The position numbers were made by a program, and so were the translations under genes. Source: an uncultured Bordetella sp. (GTDB taxonomy: Bacteria; Pseudomonadota; Gammaproteobacteria; Burkholderiales; Burkholderiaceae_B). Taken from it: a stretch of 11,466 nt of DNA. The stretch is from contig CALGFL010000011.1 of NCBI GenBank assembly GCA_937881145.1, positions 1 through 11,466 on the forward strand. The letters run 5' to 3'. This document shows, piece after piece, positions 6,505 to 11,466 of this stretch (its first letter is position 1; the number at the start of each line of letters is the position of its first letter). The notes under the pieces are model-generated. The model made no database searches and was not told the DNA's origin. It saw only the letters and a program-made list of their open reading frames with translations.

Positions 6505-7725
6505 ATGTTCGCCACTCTCGCCGCGTTCACCCCGCTTTATCTGACCAGTCTGGTGCTATTGACGAGCACCGGCATGCTCGCGATGTACATCGGCTTGTTC
6601 CTGACCCAGCAGGCGATCAGCGAGACCTGGATCGGCGCGCTGATGGCGGGCTACTACCTGGGCGTGGTGCTGGGCGGGCGCATCGGGCACAAGTTCATCA
6701 GCCAGGTGGGCCACATCCGCGCCTTCGCGGTCTGCGCGGCCGTGGGCACCTGCCTGGTGCTGGCACTGGACCTGTCCCATAGTCTGCCTCTGTGGCTGGG
6801 GCTGCGCATTGCCTTCGGCATCGTGATCGTGACGGCGCTGGTGGTCATCGAGAGCTGGTTCAACGAGAAGGCCACCAACCAGCAGCGCGGCCGCGTATTC
6901 GCGGCGTACATGGTGGCGTGCAGCCTGGGCACGATGCTGGGACAGCTGGCGCTCACAGGCTATACCCGGCTCAACGAGCAGCCGTTAATCATCGCGGCCA
7001 TGCTGTGCGCGCTGTGCCTGGTGCCCCTCACGATGGTCAACACGGGGCATCCGTCCACGCCCCGGCCGGCGCCGCTGGATTTGCCCTACTACTTCAGGCG
7101 CGTGCCGTCGGCGCTTTTCGTGCTGGTCGTCTCGGGGCTGGAGCAGGGTTCCTTCTACGGGCTGGCGGCGGTCTACGCCGTCAAGCAGGGGTTCACGCCG
7201 GCCCAGGCGGCCGTCTTCATGTCGGTGGCGGTCGGCAGCGCGCTGCTGTCGCAGTGGCCCATGGGCTGGCTGTCCGACCGCTTCGGCCGCGCCCGGCTGG
7301 TGCGATGGAATGCCCTGCTGCTGGCCGCGCTGCCCGTGCTGCTGTGGGGCTGGTTCGTGCCGCCTTTCTGGCTGCTGGTGCTGGTCGGCTGCGTGCAGGG
7401 GCCGCTGCAGTCCAGCCTTTATCCGCTGGGCGTGGCCTTCGCCAACGACAGCATCGACCCCGAACGCCGCGTGGGCGTGAGCGCCGTGCTGTACATGGCG
7501 TATGGCGTCGGGGCCTGCGTGGGTCCGCTGGCGGCGGGCGCCCTCATGGCGCATACCGGGCCGGCCAGTTACTACGTGTTCGTGTCGGCCTGCGCGGTCT
7601 TGCTGTTGCTCCTGGCCGTGCGCAAGGCCGGCCCCGCCGCCGGAGCCGGCACGCCGGCCATGCCGGTCGCGCCAGCACCTGCGTCCACGCCGGTACCCAC
7701 GCCCACCGCCGAACCCCAGCCCTAG
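6505..7725 (+). CDS. YcaD-type major facilitator superfamily transporter
   Basis: An inner-membrane transporter of 406 residues with about 12 hydrophobic helices. The segment [20 protein letters not shown], then AAYM (113-136), closely parallels E. coli YcaD ([23 protein letters not shown]), placing it in that little-studied branch. MFS motif-A-like loops appear at GGRIGHKF (about 57-64) and [13 protein letters not shown] (254-266). YcaD substrates are not established, so no substrate is proposed. After the last helix comes a tail of about 33 residues rich in Ala, Pro and Thr (374-406), not typical of the family. The ATG at 6505 has only a weak AGG 8 bases upstream. It starts 51 bases after the terminator, so it needs its own promoter; I could not pick one. 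It converges with bioB, sharing a CTAG stop palindrome. Confidence 0.9.
   Translation: MFATLAAFTPLYLTSLVLLTSTGMLAMYIGLFLTQQAISETWIGALMAGYYLGVVLGGRIGHKFISQVGHIRAFAVCAAVGTCLVLALDLSHSLPLWLGLRIAFGIVIVTALVVIESWFNEKATNQQRGRVFAAYMVACSLGTMLGQLALTGYTRLNEQPLIIAAMLCALCLVPLTMVNTGHPSTPRPAPLDLPYYFRRVPSALFVLVVSGLEQGSFYGLAAVYAVKQGFTPAQAAVFMSVAVGSALLSQWPMGWLSDRFGRARLVRWNALLLAALPVLLWGWFVPPFWLLVLVGCVQGPLQSSLYPLGVAFANDSIDPERRVGVSAVLYMAYGVGACVGPLAAGALMAHTGPASYYVFVSACAVLLLLLAVRKAGPAAGAGTPAMPVAPAPASTPVPTPTAEPQP
7722..7725. other. CTAG palindrome shared by two convergent stop codons
   Basis: The MFS gene ends with TAG at 7723-7725 and bioB ends with TAG reading 7724-7722 on the other strand, so the palindrome CTAG supplies both stops. 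There is therefore no untranslated space between the convergent genes. Confidence 0.95.
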
Positions 7726-8690
7726 GCGCTGCAGGCCTGCGCGCGCAGGCCCAGCCGGGCCAGCAGCCGCTGGTCGGCCTGCGCCTGCGGGTTGGCCGTC
7801 GTCAGCAGCGCTTCGCCGTAGAAAATGGAATTGGCCCCGGCCATGAAGCACAGGGCCTGCTCGGCGTCGTTCAAGGCTTCGCGGCCGGCGGACAGGCGCA
7901 CCATGGCGCGCGGCATGGCGATGCGCGCGACTGCCAATGTGCGGATGAATTCGAACGGATCCAGCGCCTCGGCCTGCGCCAGCGGCGTTCCCTCGACCCG
8001 CACCAGATTGTTGATGGGCACCGATTCCGGATAAGGATCCAGGCTGGCGAGCTGGGCAATCAGCCCGGCGCGCTGCCGGCGCGATTCGCCCATGCCCACG
8101 ATGCCGCCGCAGCAGACCGAGATGCCGGCCTCGCGCACGCGTTCCAGCGTATCGAGCCTGTCCTGGTAGGTGCGGGTGGAAATGATGTTGCCGTAGAACT
8201 CGGGCGAGGTATCCAGGTTGTGGTTGTAGTAATCGAGGCCGGCCGCCCGCAATTGCTCGGCCTGGCCGTCGCGCAGCATGCCCAGCGTGACGCAGGTTTC
8301 CAGGCCCAGGGCCTTGACGCCCGCTACCATCTCGGCCACGGCGTCCAGATGATGCGGCTTGGGGCTGCGCCAGGCGGCGCCCATGCAAAAGCGCTGCGCG
8401 CCCTTGTCCTTGGCTGCCTGGGCCGCGGCCAGCACGTCGCCCAAGGGCATGAGGCTTTCGGCCTGGACGCCCGTGTCGTAGCGCGCCGACTGCGGACAAT
8501 AGGCGCAGTCTTCGGGGCAGCCGCCGGTCTTGATCGACAGCAGCGTCGAGAGCTGGATGGTGTCGGCGGGGAAGTGTTCGCGATGCACGGTCTGCGCCCG
8601 GTACAGCAGTTCGGGCAGGGGCAGTTCGTAGAGGGCGAGCAGGTCTTCGACCTGCCAGGTGCGGGCCTGGCAAGATGCGGTGTGGTTCAT
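7722..8690 (-). CDS. bioB: Biotin synthase BioB
   Basis: The radical-SAM enzyme that inserts sulfur into dethiobiotin, the last step of biotin synthesis; 322 residues, somewhat shorter than E. coli BioB (346) at the C-terminus. The radical-SAM cluster motif is CPEDCAYC with Cys58, Cys62 and Cys65. The [2Fe-2S] ligands are Cys102 (RFCMGAAW), Cys133 (ETCVTLG), Cys193 (SVCCGG) and Arg265 (VRLSAGR), matching E. coli Cys97, Cys128, Cys188 and Arg260. [16 protein letters not shown] (154-169) is also intact. An extra cysteine, Cys194, replaces the usual Ser next to Cys193. The ATG has no visible ribosome site, but no other start fits. It lies 65 bases after the EamA gene on the same strand, with no bioA, bioF or bioD in view. 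The stop overlaps that of the convergent MFS gene. Confidence 0.97.
   Translation of the reverse strand: MNHTASCQARTWQVEDLLALYELPLPELLYRAQTVHREHFPADTIQLSTLLSIKTGGCPEDCAYCPQSARYDTGVQAESLMPLGDVLAAAQAAKDKGAQRFCMGAAWRSPKPHHLDAVAEMVAGVKALGLETCVTLGMLRDGQAEQLRAAGLDYYNHNLDTSPEFYGNIISTRTYQDRLDTLERVREAGISVCCGGIVGMGESRRQRAGLIAQLASLDPYPESVPINNLVRVEGTPLAQAEALDPFEFIRTLAVARIAMPRAMVRLSAGREALNDAEQALCFMAGANSIFYGEALLTTANPQAQADQRLLARLGLRAQACSA
7734..7751. repeat. 18-bp perfect palindrome at the MFS/bioB junction
   Basis: GGCCTGCGCGCGCAGGCC reads the same on both strands. As RNA it could fold as a 7-bp stem with a GCGC loop. It starts 9 bases past the MFS stop and lies inside the last codons of bioB. There is no T-tract on either side, so it is not a standard intrinsic terminator. 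It could stabilise the 3' end of the MFS transcript, or it may be chance in GC-rich coding sequence. Confidence 0.75.
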
Positions 8691-8755
8691 GATGGGTAGC
8701 CGAAAAGAGTGGAGGGATCCGCCGGCAAGCGGGCGACGCGAAGGCCGCCGCGCCG

Positions 8756-9637
8756 CTATATCGACGGCATCATCGCCGCGATCGCCGCCAGCGCCAGGAC
8801 CAGCCCCAGCAGGTTCACGCGGCTGAGCGTTTCGCGGAAAGCCACGGCGCCGATCAGCGTGCCAAGCGCGATCACGCCCAGGTTCATGGAGGCGAACACC
8901 AGCGCCGGGTTGTTCGGCAGGCTCTGATGCGCCTTGATGTAGGTATAGATGTTGGCGAAGTTCATCGCGCCCAGCACCAGCCCGATGGCGAGGGTGCGCA
9001 TTTGCCATTGCGCGCGGGCGAAAAGCAGGTAGAGCAGCATCAGCACGGCGGCAAGCACGAAGATGCCCAGCAGCCCCGCGGTGAATGCCGTGCCGGTCTG
9101 CGCCAGGCGCTTGAAGAGGATGTCGATCACGCCGTAGCCGACCCACACCGAGAGCGGCCACAGCCAGCCCTGACCCGCGCCGCCCTCGCTCTTGCCCGAA
9201 GCGCCGGGACGATTGAGCAGGCAGGCCAGCGCCGCGCAGGCGGCCAGCACGGCCAGGCCGCGGCGCTGCGTCAGCGCTTCGCCAAAAAGTGCGAAGGCCG
9301 CGAGCAGGGGAATGAAGAGCGAAAGCCGCTGCGCCACTTCGCTGCGCACGATGCCGGCGTATCGCACCGATTGCCCCAGCGCGATGAACACGGCCGGCAG
9401 CAGCACGGCCAGCGTCAGCATCAGCGGCCAGGCATGGATGCGCTGCAGTTCGCGCACGGGTGAGGGCACGTAGATCAGCCAGCACAAGACGGCGGCCACG
9501 ATGTAGTTGCTGAAGATGGCCTGGCGCAGATCCACGCCGCCGCCACGCATGAACTTGAGCAGCACCGAGACGATCACGCTGCAGCACACGCTGCAGACCA
9601 GATAGAAAAGGCCGGGGCTGATGTGAGGGAGGGACAT
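8756..9637 (-). CDS. EamA-family (drug/metabolite transporter superfamily) permease
   Basis: An inner-membrane protein of 293 residues made of two EamA halves (about 8-141 and 158-293), each with around five helices, joined by a Gly/Ser-rich loop (143-157). Each half carries the usual glutamate after its fourth helix: [10 protein letters not shown] (118-127) and FRETLSRVN (267-275). The N-terminus is cysteine-rich (CSVCCS, 15-20). AGGAG (plus-strand 9647-9651) lies 9 bases before the ATG. The family exports or imports small metabolites such as amino acids, and the E. coli biotin transporter YigM is related. Being directly upstream of bioB, 65 bases away with no clear terminator, it may share a transcript and move biotin or a precursor; this is inference only. 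The GC-rich gap can form weak hairpins without a T-tract. Confidence 0.88.
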   Translation of the reverse strand: MSLPHISPGLFYLVCSVCCSVIVSVLLKFMRGGGVDLRQAIFSNYIVAAVLCWLIYVPSPVRELQRIHAWPLMLTLAVLLPAVFIALGQSVRYAGIVRSEVAQRLSLFIPLLAAFALFGEALTQRRGLAVLAACAALACLLNRPGASGKSEGGAGQGWLWPLSVWVGYGVIDILFKRLAQTGTAFTAGLLGIFVLAAVLMLLYLLFARAQWQMRTLAIGLVLGAMNFANIYTYIKAHQSLPNNPALVFASMNLGVIALGTLIGAVAFRETLSRVNLLGLVLALAAIAAMMPSI

Positions 9638-9651
9638 TCGGGGCGACTCCT

Positions 9652-9909
9652 GGGTGTGCGGCGGTCGATGGGCCCATCCGTTTTATCGGTCGGCGCAATC
9701 GAATTGCCGCGATCGTAAGGATGCCGGTCGAGATGCGCAACGGTGCCTTTTTGCGCGTTAATGTGTGTAATTTGCCGCTATTTAGGCGACAAAAAGAGGT
9801 TTTTGGCGATTCGGGCCCGCATCGTGCCGGGATCTCGCGCCCGATGGCATATCGCGGATTTGTGTATTTTTTTGTAAATTGAACCGGGGCACAGTGAGCT
9901 GCGACGCAA
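9652..9909. other. Gene-free stretch upstream of the EamA-bioB pair, partly AT-rich
   Basis: About 260 bases between the LysR stop and the EamA ribosome site. I found no convincing ORF, RNA gene or terminator. It should contain the EamA-bioB promoter on the minus strand; the best candidate is TTGTCG then 17 bp then TACACA (minus strand, about 9791-9763), with matches of four and three of six. Two AT-rich patches, around 9748-9775 and 9865-9885, stand out against the surrounding high GC. TTTTTGCGC and GCGACAAAAA in this region form an imperfect inverted repeat. No BirA-type operator is seen. Confidence 0.4.
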
Positions 9910-10812
9910 TCAAAGCCGATCCGGTTCTTTCTTGATCAGATCGTAGAAAACTTTCGCGGTCGGCGACAACGGATAGTTCTTGCGCTTGATCAACCCCAGC
10001 GTGCGCGAGACCTCGGGATCCACCAGGGGGATGCCGCGCAGCGTCGAGTGCCTCTTGCGCGGAAGCGCCAGCCTTGGCACGGCAGCCACCCCCAGGCCCG
10101 CCTCGACCATGCCGAGCAGCGACGAAACGTGGGCGACCTCGAAAAAGCCGGCGGGGCGACGCTCGATCTGCGCCAGCGCGGAATCGATCAGCACGCGATT
10201 GCCGCTGGATTTTCCCACCGTCATGAAGCATTCGTCGCAGAGTTCTTCCCAGCGCACCTTGCGACGTATCGCCAGCCTGTGGTCGGCGCGCACAGCCAGC
10301 ACGAATCGTTCGGTGAATATGGGTTCGAAATCGAGATCGGCGTCCTGGGTGCCGATGAAATTGATGCCGAAATCCGCCTGCCTGCCCGTCACGGCGTTGA
10401 GCACGGTATTTGCGCTTTCATCCATGATGCGCACCCGGATGTAGGGGTAGTGCTTGCTGAAGCGCGCAATGACGGTTGGCAAAAAATAGTAGGCCGCCGA
10501 AGGCACGCAGGCGACGGTGATCGTACCTCGGCGATGCGACGCCATGTCGGCTATGCCGAGCATGGCGCCTTCCAGCTCATCGAGCGCGGTACGGGAGTGA
10601 TCGAGAAAGCTGCGGCCGACGCTCGTCAGGGCCACGTGGCGAGTGCTGCGTTCAAACAATTTGACGCCCAGCGTCGATTCCAGTTTTTCGATGCGGCGGC
10701 TCAGCGCCGGCGGGGAAATGTGCAGATCCTCGGCCGCGGCGCGGAACGAAAGCCGATCGGCCACCGCGACGAAAGCCTGAAGTTCCTGCAAATCGAAATT
10801 GATGCGTGCCAT
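9910..10812 (-). CDS. LysR-type transcriptional regulator
   Basis: A LysR-family regulator of 300 residues. The N-terminal winged helix-turn-helix spans roughly 8-65: [20 protein letters not shown], then [15 protein letters not shown] and [15 protein letters not shown]. The substrate-binding domain runs from about 95 ([20 protein letters not shown]) to near the end, with the typical [13 protein letters not shown] late in the protein. AAGGA (plus-strand 10820-10824) 7 bases upstream selects the ATG at 10812; an in-frame GTG at 10842 would add ten residues but is less likely. It is divergent from the PrpF/GalD-like gene, the classic arrangement for a LysR regulator and its target, and an inverted repeat lies in the 60-bp gap. 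The effector is unknown; an intermediate of an aromatic or tricarboxylic-acid pathway is a reasonable guess. No terminator was found downstream. Confidence 0.93.
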   Translation of the reverse strand: MARINFDLQELQAFVAVADRLSFRAAAEDLHISPPALSRRIEKLESTLGVKLFERSTRHVALTSVGRSFLDHSRTALDELEGAMLGIADMASHRRGTITVACVPSAAYYFLPTVIARFSKHYPYIRVRIMDESANTVLNAVTGRQADFGINFIGTQDADLDFEPIFTERFVLAVRADHRLAIRRKVRWEELCDECFMTVGKSSGNRVLIDSALAQIERRPAGFFEVAHVSSLLGMVEAGLGVAAVPRLALPRKRHSTLRGIPLVDPEVSRTLGLIKRKNYPLSPTAKVFYDLIKKEPDRL

Positions 10813-10819
10813 GCAATAG

Positions 10820-10824
10820 TCCTT
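10820..10824 (-). promoter_or_regulatory. Ribosome binding site deciding the LysR start
   Basis: AAGGA on the minus strand, 7 bases before the ATG at 10812. It favours the 300-residue protein over the GTG start at 10842. Confidence 0.7.
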
Positions 10825-10832
10825 GAGAAAGT

Positions 10833-10862
10833 TGCAATTCACTTATCTCTTGGTCAATTGCA
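10833..10862. promoter_or_regulatory. Candidate LysR operator: 7-bp inverted repeat
   Basis: TGCAATT (10833-10839) and AATTGCA (10856-10862) form a perfect inverted repeat with a 16-base spacer, centred in the short gap between the diverging LysR and tautomerase genes. LysR proteins bind dyads of this kind, commonly as tetramers covering 50-60 bp. The right arm lies 10 bases before the tautomerase ATG. A promoter for that gene could use TTGAGA (10823-10828) with TATCTC (10844-10849), but the 15-bp spacing is short. The repeat is directly visible; its role is inferred. Confidence 0.5.
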
Positions 10863-10872
10863 TCATGGCCGC

Positions 10873-11466
10873 ATGGAAAAAGAAATACCTTGCACGCTGA
10901 TGCGCGGAGGCACTTCGCGCGGGCCGTTCTTTCGCGCCGATGCGCTGCCGTCCGATCGTTGCGAACGCGATCGTCTGCTCCTGGCGATCATGGGGTCTCC
11001 CCATGAACTGCAGATAAACGGCCTGGGCGGAGGCAACACCCTGAGCAGCAAAGTGGCGATCGTCTCGCCGTCGAGCCGGCCCGGTTGCGATGTGGATTAT
11101 CTTTTCGCGCAGGTCTCGGTCGACCGCGAATTGGTGGACACCCGGCCCAATTGCGGCAATATGCTCGCGGCGGTAGGGCCGTTCGCGCTCGAGCAGGGGT
11201 TCGTTCAGGCGCACCGCGGCGAAACCGCCGTGAGAATCTTCAACGTAAATACCGGCGCGGTGATCGAGGCGCTGGTGCAGACGCCGCAAGGCAAGGTGAC
11301 GTACGACGGCGACGCGCGCATCGACGGCGTGCCGGGGACCGCGGCACCGGTCGTGCTCAATTTCGAGGGCGCCGAGGGGAGTCTGACCGGCAAGCTGTTC
11401 CCGACCGGGTTCCGCGTGGACGACATCGACGGTATCGAGGTGAATTGCATGGATTACGTCATGACA
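10873..11466 (+). CDS. PrpF/GalD-family isomerase, probably 4-oxalomesaconate tautomerase, 5' part
   Basis: The first 198 codons of a gene cut by the right edge; full members have about 350-400 residues. The fold is the DUF453/PrpF family. Visible motifs are IPCTLMRGGTSRG (5-17), MGSP (40-43), GLGGGNTLSSKVAIV (51-64), DVDYLFAQVSVD (73-84), NCGNMLAAVGPFAL (93-106) and RIDGVPGTAAPVV (149-161). Lys60 and Cys94 are 34 residues apart, the same spacing I recall for the catalytic pairs of LigU and PrpF. By eye it is closer to Pseudomonas putida GalD (4-oxalomesaconate tautomerase of gallate breakdown) than to PrpF of the methylcitrate cycle: VRIF then NTG, and DARIDGVPG. The start has no obvious ribosome site, but the N-terminus lines up with GalD. 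Its neighbour, a divergent LysR gene, suggests inducible catabolism. Confidence 0.82.
   Translation, partial: MEKEIPCTLMRGGTSRGPFFRADALPSDRCERDRLLLAIMGSPHELQINGLGGGNTLSSKVAIVSPSSRPGCDVDYLFAQVSVDRELVDTRPNCGNMLAAVGPFALEQGFVQAHRGETAVRIFNVNTGAVIEALVQTPQGKVTYDGDARIDGVPGTAAPVVLNFEGAEGSLTGKLFPTGFRVDDIDGIEVNCMDYVMT

Noticed and set aside
6792..8699. A 635-codon plus-strand frame across the MFS and bioB genes, and its minus-strand counterpart over 6985-8673
   Set aside because: Both are shadows of the MFS transporter and BioB, which have clear family signatures in other frames.
9870..9890. TTGTAAATT resembling half of a BirA biotin operator
   Set aside because: Only seven of nine bases match one half-site, and no second half-site occurs at 14-16 bases. 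It also lies about 240 bases upstream of the EamA start.
9782..9909. Possible terminator for the LysR gene
   Set aside because: The CGGGC/GCCCG pairings near 9806-9845 are not followed by a T-tract on the minus strand, so no intrinsic terminator can be supported.
9782..10231. A 149-codon minus-strand frame overlapping the end of the LysR gene
   Set aside because: It overlaps the conserved effector domain of LysR in another frame and has no recognisable features.

Overview
The window looks like ordinary chromosomal DNA of a high-GC betaproteobacterium, most likely the Bordetella/Achromobacter group (Alcaligenaceae). This rests on the GC-rich codon use, the protein sequences and the general gene content; I judged it from memory and no search was run. 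I see no tRNA, rRNA, insertion sequence, CRISPR array or phage gene, and no gap between genes longer than about 270 bases.

Layout. (1) 1-1295, minus strand: a molybdenum-cofactor operon read moaC-moaD-moaE-moaB, tightly packed with two ATGA stop/start overlaps; moaB runs off the left edge. (2) 1444-6388, plus strand, divergent from moaC: a very large AsmA-like DUF748 envelope protein, a Tat-exported dienelactone-hydrolase-type enzyme, and a Prx5-type peroxiredoxin, closed by a strong intrinsic terminator at 6413-6453. (3) 6505-7725, plus strand: a YcaD-type major facilitator transporter. (4) 7722-9637, minus strand: an EamA-family transporter followed by bioB (biotin synthase). The bioB stop and the transporter stop share the palindrome CTAG, and an 18-bp perfect palindrome lies just beside them. 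(5) 9910-11466: a LysR-type regulator on the minus strand, divergent from a PrpF/GalD-family tautomerase gene that is cut by the right edge. The 60-bp gap between them carries a 7-bp inverted repeat suited to a LysR operator.

How the genes work together. MoaC acts in the first step of cofactor synthesis (cyclic pyranopterin monophosphate). MoaD and MoaE form molybdopterin synthase for the second step. MoaB belongs to the MoaB/MogA family, which adenylylates molybdopterin. moaA and moeA are not in view. EamA plus bioB may be a biotin synthesis and transport pair, but this is inferred from position only. The LysR/GalD-like pair looks like the edge of an aromatic-acid (gallate/protocatechuate 4,5-cleavage type) or related carboxylic-acid catabolic cluster continuing to the right.

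I found no convincing sign of a wholly new system. The points most worth following are the EamA-bioB pairing, the exported hydrolase beside a peroxiredoxin, and the truncated LysR-controlled locus.
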